From contig NZ_BALM01000001.1 in the NCBI RefSeq assembly GCF_000614975.1, forward strand, positions 124,001 through 188,000: DNA of 64,000 bases. The letters are read 5' to 3'. A program made the translations under genes and the position numbers. The notes beneath the pieces were generated by a model. The model had not been told where the DNA came from, did no database searches, and was given only the letters and a program-made list of their open reading frames with translations. Source of the DNA: Shewanella marina JCM 15074 (GTDB lineage Bacteria; Pseudomonadota; Gammaproteobacteria; Enterobacterales; Shewanellaceae). Numbering within the stretch: the first letter of the stretch is position 1; every line of letters starts with the position of its first letter. Below, in pieces: positions 18,845 through 30,093 of the stretch.

Positions 18845-21341
18845 AGTTTGATCTCAATTGGTCCATCAAAGCCGCTAACTGCAGGTACTTTACCCTGATA
18901 CTTCTCATAGTCAACTAAACAAGTATATGCAGAACATGCTTGTGCTAGTTTAGAAGTACCAATATCAAGCGTTAGCGTGTTTGGATCACCATAGCTATCT
19001 AATGCGCCAATTTCATAACCGCCTTGCTTGCTACCATCTTTACCTACTGGGCTATACCAAGCACCTTCCTGAATACGAATTACGCCTTCAGGGAAGTCTG
19101 CTGAAATAACTGCACCAGCAAGTAACTGACCACGGTCGTTAAATACGCGAATAATATCACCGCTCTTAATACCACGCTTTTTAGCATCTGCCGCGTTGAT
19201 ATAACAAGGTTCACGACCTTGTACGGTATAAGTTTCACGGAACTCTTGTGATTCACACATTTGTGAATGTAAACGCTTGTCTGGGTGGCAAGACTGCAAC
19301 CAAATTGGGTGCTGTTTTGAACCTGGACCACCATGACTACGCTCAACTTTTTCCATCCAAGTTGGGTGACCTTTACAGTCATCGTAGTTGTAGTGCGCAA
19401 TCTTACGGCTGAAGATTTCAATCAAGCCAGATGGAGTTCCAAGTGGGTTGATTTCAGGGTCTTCACGGAATGCCGCGTGACGGACAAAGTTATGACCTTC
19501 ACCAAAGTCAACGTAACCGTCTTTCCAGAATGTATTAAAGTCTGGCATTGGGAACTTAGCTTTGTTGGCATCGCGACAATCGTTATATAAGAACTCTAAC
19601 CATGCCATTTCATCCATACCACGGGTGTAACGCTTCTCTGCATCACGGCCACCTAAGTGGTAAGCAAAGCGGGTAAAGATTTCGAAGTCAGATAAGCTTT
19701 CATATAGTGGCTCAACCATCTTCTGCATTGCTAATACGCCACGAGCACAGTATGCGCCGTAGATATCGATATCGTTACGCTCAAACGTAGTACAAGCAGG
19801 TAATACGATATCAGAGAAACGACAAGCTGCAGTCCAGTTGGTTTCAATGTTAACGATACACTTAAGCTTGTGGAACGCTTCTTTCATGCGGTTACGATCT
19901 TGATGATGGTTCCATGGGTTATTACCTGAGAACACCATCATCTTGATGTCTGGGTACTTAACTTTTGAACCGTTAGCATCAATCACTTTACCCGGCTCAA
20001 GAATTGAGTCGATCCAACGTGCCACAGGGATTACGCTGCTCGCACCTTTAAAGTCATTGCTTGGGTAAAGCTGTACCATGCCTTCATCAAGGTTACGCGG
20101 GAACGCACCAGGTGCTGCTGCGCCTGTTGCTGGAACGCCGATACCTGAGTAATGGTGACCATAGCTGATACCGCCGCCTGGCAGACCGATTTGACCAATC
20201 ATCGTTGCTAGTACTGCAGCCATCCAATATGGTTGTTCACCATGTTGTTGACGCTGAATACACCAACCCATCATGATCTGCACACGACCTTTCGTCATAA
20301 TTGCAGCAATTTCACGGATCTTCTCTGGTGAGATACCACAGATTTCACTTGCCCACTCAGGGGTTTTAGCTACGCCGTCTGATTCGCCAGTAACGTATGG
20401 TAAGAACTCATTAAAGCCTAAGCTATAACCATCGATAAACTGCTTATCAAGGGTGTTGTTCTTAATCATTTCATGGGCAATAGCAAGCATGAACGGTACG
20501 TCAGTTTGTGGGTTGATGTACTGGTGTTCACTGCCTAGGTATTTCTGTGTTTTACTGACCACAGGGTCAATGCTAATAACACGGATCTTACCTTGTTCCA
20601 CTTTTTCTTTTAGCTGCGCAAGGTAGCCAAATGATTGGTGAGTTTCACTGTTCCAACCTACTTGTAGGTTCTTATATGGGTCATTTGACCACATAATAAT
20701 AGTGTCAGTGTGCTCTAGAATTAATGGCCAAGAGGTACCTTGAGCATATACTTCTGTCGACCCTAAGATGTAAGGCAGAATAACCTGACCTGCACCAGTT
20801 GAGTAGTCGCCCACTTTTTTAACGAAGTACCATGCATGCTTACCGCACGTTGCATATGGCTAGTACATGAATGTAACTGGCCAACTGCACGCCAGCCAGT
20901 TTGGCCAGCGTGAAGTCCAGATGGACCATAGGTAGTTTGTACTTCGTTTAATGATGAGATAAATAGCTTTAATGCTTTATCCCAAGTGACACGTACAAAG
21001 CGGAAGTCACCGCGAGTTGTGGTATCACTTTGGAAGCCTTTTAATAAGTAATCAAGGCGAACCATTGGGTAACGAACGCGAGATGGGTTGTATACCAAAC
21101 CACGAATACCATTGATCATGTCGCTTGGATATTTATCCAAATCGAATGGTGCAACTTGATCAATTACGCCGTTTTTACGCTTAATTCTAAAGGCACCCCA
21201 GTGTGAACCGGTAGTTAACCAACCATCGTTATCTTTTGCGCCAGTTTCAGCTAACGCTTTTAAAGGCGTTAGCACTGAAGCACTGGTCATGGCAATACAA
21301 GATACAGATAGTAAGCCTTTTAAAAAGTCTCTTCTTTGCAT
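18841..21341 (-). CDS. torA: Trimethylamine-N-oxide reductase TorA, frameshifted
   Basis: TorA is the periplasmic molybdoenzyme that reduces TMAO to trimethylamine using electrons from TorC. The Tat signal is [18 protein letters not shown], cleaved after LKALA. Molybdopterin-oxidoreductase signatures follow ([73 protein letters not shown]). The frame breaks at about 20831: restoring one T (GGTTACTTCGTTAAA) gives [18 protein letters not shown]. Restored length is 833 residues; E. coli has 848. It lies between torC (15 bases upstream) and torD (overlapping). With all partners intact, a sequence error is the likely cause of the break. Confidence 0.92.
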
Positions 21342-21356
21342 TATAAAAATCCTTTA

Positions 21357-22538
21357 CTAGTGCGCTGCTGACTTATCGAAAGTCGATGAGTGTTCTTGTA
21401 AGTACTTTTGTACTAACGCTTGGGTATCTTGGTCCATGTTAACGAACGCTAGCATACCTTGGAACATTCCAGGCCAAGTGTTGGCATCAAAGTGCGCAGG
21501 AGCTGGTTGGGTATGACATACACTACAAGCAGTGTTGTAAGTGTCTGATGCATAACTCCAAAGTGGTTGCAGCTCAGTTAATAAGTAGTCTTTGTCAGTC
21601 CAAATTTGTGCTTCAACTTTCTGCCAGATTAGACCTGTCATTGGGTCTTCTTTCTCTTCGAAAGTTTTAATCACACCTGGAATTAGTGCAGCGTGTTTAG
21701 TTAATTGTGCTGATAAAATGTTAACGCCAAAGTCATAGTAAATTACGCGACCTGCACCAATCTTCTTACGCCAGCCGTCAATCGCAATTTTAACGCGGTT
21801 GTCTTTAGTTTCTAACACGCGAACTTTAGTTGCTACGTTCAGTGTGCCAGCTTCAGTCTTAGTGGTTGCGTCTTCAAATAATGGCTTAGTTAATGCGCTG
21901 TAGTAATCAGAGCCTACTGCGAGTGATGATACGCCTGAACCTACGTTTGCAATTAATTCTGGTGCACGTGCAGTACCCATATCAGGTAGGGTATGAGCAA
22001 TACCTTTGTGGCAATCAATACAGCTTTGGTCTGTTTCAGCAGCACGTTTCATCTGCTTAACAGCAAGCGGTGACATCTTGTCCCACTTCATTGATTTGTA
22101 TTGGTGACAACTCTTACAGTTAGCTGATTTGTTAGCGTCAAAACGCTTCCATTCACGACTTGCCATCTCTAGCTTTTTAGAGGCATATTTTTCTGGTGTA
22201 TCAACCACACCAAATGCCCAGCCGTAAATATCACTTACAGCTTCTAGCTTACGTACCATTTTGTCAGACCAGTTATGTGGAATATGACAATCATGACAAG
22301 TTGCTGTTACGCCTGAAGCATTTGAAAAGTGAACTGTCTTTTGTAAATCTTTATATGGATTAGCTTCCATACTGTGGCAGCTAATACAGAATTCTTGAGT
22401 ACTGGTTTTATCAATAGCAGTGTTAAATCCACCCCAAAAGATAATACCCATGATAAATGCAGAAATACCGATGGTACCTAAAGATAGGTACTTAGCTGGA
22501 GTGGTCAGAGTTCGCCATAAGCTAATCAACCATTTCAT
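21357..22538 (-). CDS. torC: Pentaheme c-type cytochrome TorC
   Basis: TorC is anchored in the inner membrane and carries electrons from menaquinol to TorA. An N-terminal anchor lies at about residues 18-40 (YLSLGTIGISAFIMGIIFWGG). Five heme motifs are visible: CISCH, CHDCH, CKSCH, CIDCH in the NapC/NirT-like N-terminal domain and CSVCH in the C-terminal domain. The length of 393 residues matches TorC (390 in E. coli). It lies between torE (39 bases upstream) and torA. Confidence 0.96.
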   Translation of the reverse strand: MKWLISLWRTLTTPAKYLSLGTIGISAFIMGIIFWGGFNTAIDKTSTQEFCISCHSMEANPYKDLQKTVHFSNASGVTATCHDCHIPHNWSDKMVRKLEAVSDIYGWAFGVVDTPEKYASKKLEMASREWKRFDANKSANCKSCHQYKSMKWDKMSPLAVKQMKRAAETDQSCIDCHKGIAHTLPDMGTARAPELIANVGSGVSSLAVGSDYYSALTKPLFEDATTKTEAGTLNVATKVRVLETKDNRVKIAIDGWRKKIGAGRVIYYDFGVNILSAQLTKHAALIPGVIKTFEEKEDPMTGLIWQKVEAQIWTDKDYLLTELQPLWSYASDTYNTACSVCHTQPAPAHFDANTWPGMFQGMLAFVNMDQDTQALVQKYLQEHSSTFDKSAAH

Positions 22539-22577
22539 ATTAATTTCCTTTAAATGTAATTAGATGGGATGGAGTTA

Positions 22578-22748
22578 CTAATGGCCAACAACACCAGAGA
22601 AAGTTTGAATTAGCCAGTTAACAAAGCTATAAGCACCGATAAATGTCGCGCCTAAAATAGGAAATAGCACAATTGTGATAAAGCCCATCGCTTTAAGTTC
22701 TTTTGACTTTGTATTGCTGTCATCTGCTGATTTAGCGTTATTTTCCAT
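22578..22748 (-). CDS. torE: Small membrane protein TorE, first gene of the tor operon
   Basis: A short gene of 56 residues starts MENNAKSADDSNTKSKELKA, has one membrane helix (MGFITIVLFPILGATFIGAY) and ends NWLIQTFSGVVGH. Its ATG follows AGGTGGATGTGTC. Position and size match TorE, known as the small first gene of the Shewanella torECAD operon. Its role is unclear in the literature as I know it; it may assist the TorC-TorA electron path in the membrane. Confidence 0.88.
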   Translation of the reverse strand: MENNAKSADDSNTKSKELKAMGFITIVLFPILGATFIGAYSFVNWLIQTFSGVVGH

Positions 22749-22820
22749 GACACATCCACCTCATAAAATATTCGATAGTTCTACTATAGATAAATGTTGT
22801 GAATAATGTAAGCGAGATGA

Positions 22821-22859
22821 ATGAACAGGATTTGTCAAATTGTGTAAATTTATGAACAG
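22821..22859 (-). promoter_or_regulatory. Two TorR-box-like direct repeats upstream of torE
   Basis: On the coding strand CTGTTCAT occurs twice (22852-22859 and 22821-22828), 31 bp apart, about three helix turns. E. coli TorR boxes have the consensus CTGTTCATAT in direct repeats. The sites lie 73-111 bases before the torE start, a fitting place for activation of torECAD by TorR. An AACA-rich stretch (GTGTTC at 22865-22870) just beyond may be a third, weaker site. Confidence 0.7.
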
Positions 22860-22927
22860 TTTTTGTGTTCAAAAAAATATGCTAACTGATTGAAAAATAT
22901 TGATATGAAACTAAATTGGATGGATCA

Positions 22928-22954
22928 AAAAAGAGCGGTTAAACCGCTCTTTTT
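22928..22954. terminator. Terminator of the YjiH-family gene
   Basis: AAAAAGAGCGGT pairs with ACCGCTCTTTTT around loop TAA, a 12-bp stem with T-runs on both strands. It follows the stop of the minus-strand gene at 22970 and insulates it from the torE promoter. Confidence 0.9.
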
Positions 22955-22969
22955 ATTGATGAGAAATAA

Positions 22970-24328
22970 TTAAAAAATTAAGTGTGCAACACCTGCAATG
23001 ATCGGTAATGTCACCAAAGTTCTTAATATAAAGATTGCAAATAGTTCAAAGAAATTAACTGGGATTTTACTGCCGATTAGCAATGCACCAACTTCACTCA
23101 TATAAATTAATTGAGTGACTGACATGGCTGCAATCACAAAACGAGTCATATCACTTTCAATTGAGCTCGCTAAAATTGATGGCAAAAACATATCTGCAAA
23201 ACCAACAACAATGGTTTTTGAGGCCATTTCAGCTTCAGGAATATGTAACAGCTCTAGTAGCGGAATAAATGGCATACCTAAGTAGGTAAATACTTGAGTA
23301 TATTCGGCTAGCATTAATGCCACCGTACCAATTGCCATTACCACTGGAATGATGCCAAACACCATATCAATCGCGTTTTCAACACCTTCAGTCAGTAACG
23401 ATTTAACGCCGCCTGCATTATCTGCCTTAGCTAATGCACGCTCTAAGCCTAAACTAAAGATATTATGACCTGCTGGGATTTTTTCATCTTCAGGATCGCG
23501 TTTAGTATCATCGATAAAGATATCTTTTTTCCAGCAAAGTGGTGGTAGTTTAGGGACAATAATTGCTGCTAAAAATCCTGCTAAACATACAGTCAAATAG
23601 AAAGGCACAAAGTAGCTCTCTAACTGTACTTGTGAAATCACGACTAAGCTGAAAGTAATTGATACTGCAGAGAAAGTGGTACCAATAACAGCAGCTTCAC
23701 GTTGAGTATAGAACTTATCTTCATACTGTTTACTGGTCAGCAAAATACCCACACTACCGTCACCTAACCAAGACGCTAAACAGTCAATTGCACTACGACC
23801 AGGTAGATTAAATACAGGTCGCATAATCTTAGTTAGCAAGGTACCAAACAGCTCCAGTAAACCGTAGTTCAGTAGTAATGGTAGTAACATGCCAGCAAAA
23901 ATAAATACTGAAAATAGTACGGGTAATAGGTCGTTTAATACTAATCCACCTGTGCCACTAGAACGTACGGCCTCGGGGCCAATACCAAAAAAGGTCATGA
24001 CGATAAAAATTGCGCCAAGCATACGCACTGCAAACCACACAGGGCTAATATTGAGCAACATATTTAAAAATCGGCTTGAGGTGACAAAAGCAGGTTTAAT
24101 GATTTTTGTTAATAGCGTTGCTAGTGCCATTAATACAACAACTGCTGTTACTACCGCAGTAGCGGTATCAGCTAATAGATACTGTAGGCTTTTAGCGATA
24201 ACGGCAATTGGGATGGTCAGTTTATCTTCATAACTGATTGGCGTCATAAACAGTAATAAACCAATCAGAGAAGGGACGATAAAGGTCAGTATCGTCTTTA
24301 AGCTATATTTTTGTTTTGGTTGTTCCAC
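22970..24328 (-). CDS. YjiH-family inner-membrane protein (nucleoside-recognition GATE domain)
   Basis: This 452-residue polytopic membrane protein resembles the YjiH family, which contains the nucleoside-recognition (Gate) domain. About ten hydrophobic helices are visible. Family-like motifs include MRPVFNLPGRSAIDCLASWLG, GDGSVGILLTSKQYEDKFYTQREAA and the C-terminal FADMFLPSILAS followed by SEVGALLIGSKIPVNF. The substrate is unknown; transport of a nucleoside or small organic ion is inference from the domain name only. It is a single gene between a strong terminator and a 474-base AT-rich gap. Confidence 0.78.
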   Translation of the reverse strand: MEQPKQKYSLKTILTFIVPSLIGLLLFMTPISYEDKLTIPIAVIAKSLQYLLADTATAVVTAVVVLMALATLLTKIIKPAFVTSSRFLNMLLNISPVWFAVRMLGAIFIVMTFFGIGPEAVRSSGTGGLVLNDLLPVLFSVFIFAGMLLPLLLNYGLLELFGTLLTKIMRPVFNLPGRSAIDCLASWLGDGSVGILLTSKQYEDKFYTQREAAVIGTTFSAVSITFSLVVISQVQLESYFVPFYLTVCLAGFLAAIIVPKLPPLCWKKDIFIDDTKRDPEDEKIPAGHNIFSLGLERALAKADNAGGVKSLLTEGVENAIDMVFGIIPVVMAIGTVALMLAEYTQVFTYLGMPFIPLLELLHIPEAEMASKTIVVGFADMFLPSILASSIESDMTRFVIAAMSVTQLIYMSEVGALLIGSKIPVNFFELFAIFILRTLVTLPIIAGVAHLIF

Positions 24329-24802
24329 AGTGTTGTTCCTAACTTATGGTGTTGCAACTAAATTAACCTTGAATATGCTTTGCATTTTCATTCATATTTT
24401 TAGCATTATAATTCATAAAATGTTTTGTAAAAAAACACTTCTTGTACAATAAATACTCACAGATTTGGTTGCTGTTAGAATATTTACCGCCTGAGAATGC
24501 ATTTTCACATTGTAACGAATAAACTGCATAAATATCCATATAAAAATGGTAAATATTTACGCTTTAGTTGTATGATTAACAAGGTTTTTGTGTTGCCAAA
24601 AAGTTAACGTATATGAGTGTTTAGTTTAGGTCAAACTAAAAAAGTCGCTTTTGTAACGGATATTGGATTGTTAATGATGCAAAATTGAGGTTATTGAATT
24701 TAAATTAGTGTTTTTAATCTACTGAGTAAATTATTCAATAATAACTTTTTGATAGCGCGTCATTGATTAATTAGTGTCTCAATAACGCGCTAGTGGTGGG
24801 AA
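24329..24802. other. 474-base AT-rich intergenic region with an inverted repeat
   Basis: No gene is visible on either strand. The part near 24329-24600 should hold the promoter of the YjiH-family gene. At 24754-24791, AGCGCGT/ACGCGCT (7 bp) plus ATTGA/TCAAT (5 bp), separated by one mismatch, form a stem around a 12-nt loop. It begins 12 bases beyond the ubiV stop, so it may end the ubiUV transcript, though it lacks a T-run. Confidence 0.5.
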
Positions 24803-25666
24803 TTAGCTGTTTATTTGTTGCATACCGGCTTGATTAAGCCAGTAACCATTACAACTTAGGTTATTTGTTTCGATATTAGTTTGATTAAAATCAACTAAAG
24901 AATTTGCATAATTAACACATGCTGAACTAAAGGGTGACACCCTAAAATAATCAATACCCATCTGCTGCATTTGCAGATAGTGTTGGCTTAAATCAATGTA
25001 TTTAGCTGATTGAGTTTGAATGCCATTTATTCTGAGTAACTCTTGTTGTTCAAGGGTTTGAGTGAGAATACCCTTAGGGTAATTAATACAGGCAGTATCA
25101 CAATTATCTTTGGTTAATTTAAGTTGTTTGGCGGTAAAACAACGTGCTGAGTGAGCTAATGGCATATAGCCTCTGGCAAACACTTCAACTTCGAAATCTG
25201 CTTTTTTCGGATCGCTAATAATTTGCTGCAACCAATCTTGTGAAAGCTCAATAGGCATCACAAACCGCTGCATTCCCCAACTGTGGAGTTTATTTAAGGT
25301 GGCTAGATTATAGTTATTGATGGTCGGGCCGCAAATAAAGGGCAGTTTAGCTTGTTTAGCTAAAGCGACTACGCCCATATCATTGGCTTCAATCATAAAT
25401 TCACCATTATCAACTAACTTTTTTAGCTCATTAATAATAGAGGGTTCATCGATTAATGCTAATGAGGACAAAACGACTTGTTTGCCTGTGGCGCTTAGCA
25501 TCTTGCCGATTGCCATATAATCAGCAAATTTAATCTCACGGCGGCGACTGCAAACAGTTTCACCTAAATAAACCAGTGGAATCTCGCTGTTGGCGACTTG
25601 TTGGTAAAAAGCCTCTACTTCAGCTTTTGGCCAACAATAGGCTAACGGACCTAATGAAATTTGCAT
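24803..25666 (-). CDS. ubiV: UbiV, U32-family protein of oxygen-independent ubiquinone synthesis
   Basis: UbiV (YhbV) works with UbiU and UbiT in O2-independent hydroxylation of ubiquinone precursors. The 287-residue U32-family protein has the Fe-S cysteine C39 in GETVCSRRR and three more in ARCFTAKQLKLTKDNCDTAC, matching the 4Fe-4S set known from E. coli UbiV. The motif GEFMIEANDMGVVALA and the start MQISLGPLAYCWPK are also typical. It lies 11 bases after ubiU, so the two form an operon. The genus uses both quinone types, and this pathway serves anaerobic respiration. Confidence 0.92.
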   Translation of the reverse strand: MQISLGPLAYCWPKAEVEAFYQQVANSEIPLVYLGETVCSRRREIKFADYMAIGKMLSATGKQVVLSSLALIDEPSIINELKKLVDNGEFMIEANDMGVVALAKQAKLPFICGPTINNYNLATLNKLHSWGMQRFVMPIELSQDWLQQIISDPKKADFEVEVFARGYMPLAHSARCFTAKQLKLTKDNCDTACINYPKGILTQTLEQQELLRINGIQTQSAKYIDLSQHYLQMQQMGIDYFRVSPFSSACVNYANSLVDFNQTNIETNNLSCNGYWLNQAGMQQINS

Positions 25667-25677
25667 GATAATTTCCT

Positions 25678-26679
25678 CTATTGCCAGTCACGCTCATAAG
25701 CGCCTAAGGTGGTGACTTGGCCTTCTGACACTTTGGCTAATCCTTGATTCCATTGTTCTTTTACTTGATACAAGGTTGGATTTTCAAGATAAGTATCTAT
25801 CGCTTGACGCCAAATTTTAGTGACCTGCTCAACATAGGCTGGGCTGCGCTGACGACCTTCAATTTTTAAAGAGACAATACCTGCTTGAGCCAGTTGTGGT
25901 AATAAACTTAAGGTGTTTAAACTGGTTGGTGCTTCTAAAGCATGTTGACCAACTTGATTAAATTCGTTGAGGTAACGGCCTTTACAGACGACAGGGTAGC
26001 CCATCTGTTCATCGAGTGATGATTGATCTAATAGCACGTCATTGAGCCGTGTTAGGCGGCGGTTGCCTTGTTCTTGCCAGCGTACAAATTTAGCGGGTGA
26101 ACAAGACCCCCCTGTATTGGGAGATTGACCTGTCACGTATGACGAAAGGTGGCAACGGCCCTCGGCCATAATACAAAGACTACCAAACGCGAACACTTCT
26201 AAATCAACCGGACTCACTTTTGCTAGTGTATTGATTTGTTTGATTGTTAGGACCCGCGGTAGTACCGCACGTTTAATATCAAACTCTTGTTGATAAAGTG
26301 TCAAGGCGGCAAGATTAGAAGCGCTGGCTTGTACTGATAGATGTAAATCTAGCCATGGGTAGCGACTATGGGCGTAATCTAATAAAGAAATATCGGCAAC
26401 AATCAAGGCATCAACACCCAAGTCTGCCGCCATATCAATTGCTTGATACCAACGATGCTCTTCACTTGGTCGAGCAAAGGTATTTAATGTGAGATAGATT
26501 TTCTTGCCAGCGTGTTTAGTATATTCAACCGCTTGTTGTAGCTTTTTGGGACTAAAGTTTAGCCCAGCAAAAGAACGAGCATTGGTATCATCTTTTAGCC
26601 CAAGATAAATTGCATCTGCACCCGCATTTAGTGCCACTTTTAATGATGCAATATTACCCGCAGGACACAATAGCTCCAT
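25678..26679 (-). CDS. ubiU: UbiU, U32-family protein of oxygen-independent ubiquinone synthesis
   Basis: UbiU (YhbU) forms a heterodimer with UbiV; both carry 4Fe-4S clusters and are needed for anaerobic ubiquinone. The protein of 333 residues begins MELLCPAGNIASLKVAL as in E. coli (331). Cluster cysteines are in FGSLCIMAEGRCHLSSY, GGSCSPAKF and PVVCKGRYL. The frame is open to 26700, but the ATG at 26679 fits the family and a GGGAATCAACAA site. It is divergent from ubiT across a 170-base promoter region. Confidence 0.93.
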   Translation of the reverse strand: MELLCPAGNIASLKVALNAGADAIYLGLKDDTNARSFAGLNFSPKKLQQAVEYTKHAGKKIYLTLNTFARPSEEHRWYQAIDMAADLGVDALIVADISLLDYAHSRYPWLDLHLSVQASASNLAALTLYQQEFDIKRAVLPRVLTIKQINTLAKVSPVDLEVFAFGSLCIMAEGRCHLSSYVTGQSPNTGGSCSPAKFVRWQEQGNRRLTRLNDVLLDQSSLDEQMGYPVVCKGRYLNEFNQVGQHALEAPTSLNTLSLLPQLAQAGIVSLKIEGRQRSPAYVEQVTKIWRQAIDTYLENPTLYQVKEQWNQGLAKVSEGQVTTLGAYERDWQ

Positions 26680-26761
26680 TTGTTGATTCCCTGTTATCAA
26701 TACTATGATGAAATATTAATTGTTATTGAATATTCAAGGTTTGATATAAGACAGGTTTATT

Positions 26762-26771
26762 GTTAATTAAC
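26762..26771. promoter_or_regulatory. ArcA-box-like sequence between ubiU and ubiT
   Basis: GTTAATTAAC fits the core of the ArcA box (GTTAATTAA). A second GTTAA lies at 26793-26797, 31 bp away, which suits the phased direct repeats of ArcA sites. The genes on both sides serve anaerobic ubiquinone synthesis. Such AT-rich words are common, so the call is weak. I saw no convincing full FNR site here. Confidence 0.35.
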
Positions 26772-26849
26772 TGGGGTAAAATCGATCAAATTGTTAACAT
26801 TTGAATGTATGCTACTTAAATCGTCTAAGTACATAAATGGAATCTGAGT

Positions 26850-27359
26850 ATGATTGAGCAATATATTGCTAAGGCCGCCAACAGTGCCATGAGCATTGCC
26901 CCAAAAATGGTTAAATTACCATTAGCTATTGTGCCTTTTTCAGTAAAAGCAGAAGTGATTAGTCGCCTACTTAAACAGCTTTTTGCTGAGCAGGCTGAAG
27001 ATGAAGAGTGTGATTTTTTAAATAATAAGTGGGTGGCGGTAAATATTGCTGATTTACAATTAGCATTTGAGGTCAGCTATCAACACCATAAATGGCTAGT
27101 ACGACAACATCAGTTTGCTCAAGTGACATTTACTGCCAATTCAGCAGAGTTGATTTTGATTGCTGCGGCTAAAGAAGATCCTGATACCTTATTTTTTCAA
27201 CGTAAGTTAACCATTGAAGGCGATACTGAACTGGGTTTAGAAGTTAAGAATCTATTGTTAAGCGTTGAGTTTGATAAATTACCTAACATGATTAAATTTA
27301 GTGTCAGCAAGTTGGCAGAATCACTGATGTTATTGCAGCAAAAAGCGGTTGTTTGCTGA
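26850..27359 (+). CDS. ubiT: UbiT, SCP2-domain lipid-binding protein
   Basis: UbiT (YhbT) is a small SCP2-fold protein that binds ubiquinone intermediates in the anaerobic pathway. The 169-residue protein has the SCP2 core (WVAVNIADLQLAFEV, AQVTFTANSAELILIAAAKEDPDTLFFQRKL, IEGDTELGLEVKNLL), with the conserved FFQRKLxIEGDTELGL region. The ATG follows GGAATCTGAGT. It is divergent from ubiUV, the same arrangement as in E. coli, and ends in a strong terminator. Confidence 0.92.
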   Translation: MIEQYIAKAANSAMSIAPKMVKLPLAIVPFSVKAEVISRLLKQLFAEQAEDEECDFLNNKWVAVNIADLQLAFEVSYQHHKWLVRQHQFAQVTFTANSAELILIAAAKEDPDTLFFQRKLTIEGDTELGLEVKNLLLSVEFDKLPNMIKFSVSKLAESLMLLQQKAVVC

Positions 27360-27366
27360 TTTGTAT

Positions 27367-27400
27367 AACAAAACGGAACCCAAAGGTTCCGTTTTTTGTT
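27367..27400. terminator. Bidirectional terminator between ubiT and yfhL
   Basis: AACAAAACGGAACC pairs with GGTTCCGTTTTTTGTT around loop CAAA, with T-runs on both strands. It can serve ubiT and the convergent trhP-yfhL operon. Confidence 0.92.
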
Positions 27401-27418
27401 GATGATATTTTTGTTATA

Positions 27419-29036
<1,618 letters not shown>

Positions 29037-29224
29037 AATTACTCTCAACTAACAATCAAGATTACACACAGGGTGGGGGCGGCATTTTACTCAATGCGTC
29101 GTGGCTTATCAAATTTATAGCCAATATTTGTCTATTTTAGTTGTCACTAATTGAATTGTAGAAATAAAAGTTGTAGCCGATAACCTTAATATTAGACCGA
29201 TTTATTGCAAGGAGCAGCTTGTCA

Positions 29225-30064
29225 ATGTTTAACCAACACCAGTTACTCGTGTTATTTCTAAAAAAAATACAGCAACAAGATTTGGTGTTACCTCACTTAC
29301 CTGAAATTACCGAACAAATTCTGGCACAAGCGACTTTAGGCTTTCCACAGCAAGCTTTAGTTGATTTACTTGAGCAAGATGCTTGTATTGGTCACCGTTT
29401 AATTACCATTGTTAACAGTGGTTTGTTTTTAGTGCCGCAAGGAACTGTATCTACGCTCGAACAAGCTGTAGCGGGAGCCGGTGAGTCACATTGTTATAAT
29501 TTAGTTTTGGCAGCATCGATTGAGCATAGCTTTATCTCTACCCATGAGCGTGTTTGGTCAATCATGGATGATATTTGGCAAAATGCGATTACCTTAACGG
29601 CGCAGGCTGGCGCACTAATGATTGATTATCAACATCGACACCAGACTGAATTGTCATTAAGTGAACTGATGTTAATCGGATTGCTACACAATATCGGCAG
29701 CTTACCTATTTTGGCTGAAGTGGAAGCCGCGACTAATTTGTTTAATGATGAGCCACAGTTATATGAAATGATGCGAAAGTTGCAGCAACCGATGAGTAAT
29801 GCTGTTTTAGCAAGGATATCGTTACCTTCAGCAGTGGTTAATGGTATCCAAAAGTGGGCGGATATATCGTATATGCCTGATGAGGTAAGCTATATTGATT
29901 TTATTCGAGCTGCGGCATTTTATAGTGGTTTACTTAACGCTGGCGAGGCCAAGGCAGAGCGCTTATATTATTATCATCAACGTGGCTTAGCTGTCAGTAT
30001 TGATGATTGGCAAAAACAGAGTTTTTTGGATAATTATCATGCGATTAGGTTATGCTACCAATAA
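29225..30064 (+). CDS. HDOD-domain protein
   Basis: This 279-residue cytoplasmic protein has an HDOD domain over about residues 15-210: LPHLPEITEQILAQA, the DxxIGHRLITIVNS helix, STLEQAVAGAGESHCYNLVL and LIGLLHNIGSLPIL, where a true HD phosphohydrolase would have HD. HDOD proteins usually act in signalling without known catalysis. ATG at 29225 is 10 bases after AAGGAG; a TTG at 29219 is also in frame and 4 bases away. It lies 29 bases before a GGDEF/EAL gene, so they are probably co-transcribed. Confidence 0.82.
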   Translation: MFNQHQLLVLFLKKIQQQDLVLPHLPEITEQILAQATLGFPQQALVDLLEQDACIGHRLITIVNSGLFLVPQGTVSTLEQAVAGAGESHCYNLVLAASIEHSFISTHERVWSIMDDIWQNAITLTAQAGALMIDYQHRHQTELSLSELMLIGLLHNIGSLPILAEVEAATNLFNDEPQLYEMMRKLQQPMSNAVLARISLPSAVVNGIQKWADISYMPDEVSYIDFIRAAAFYSGLLNAGEAKAERLYYYHQRGLAVSIDDWQKQSFLDNYHAIRLCYQ

Positions 30065-30093
30065 GCCTATATATTTTGATCGGATAACCTTAA

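Noticed and set aside
26680..26849. An FNR site between ubiU and ubiT
   Set aside because: TTTGATATAAGAC has one good half only; the second half does not fit ATCAA.
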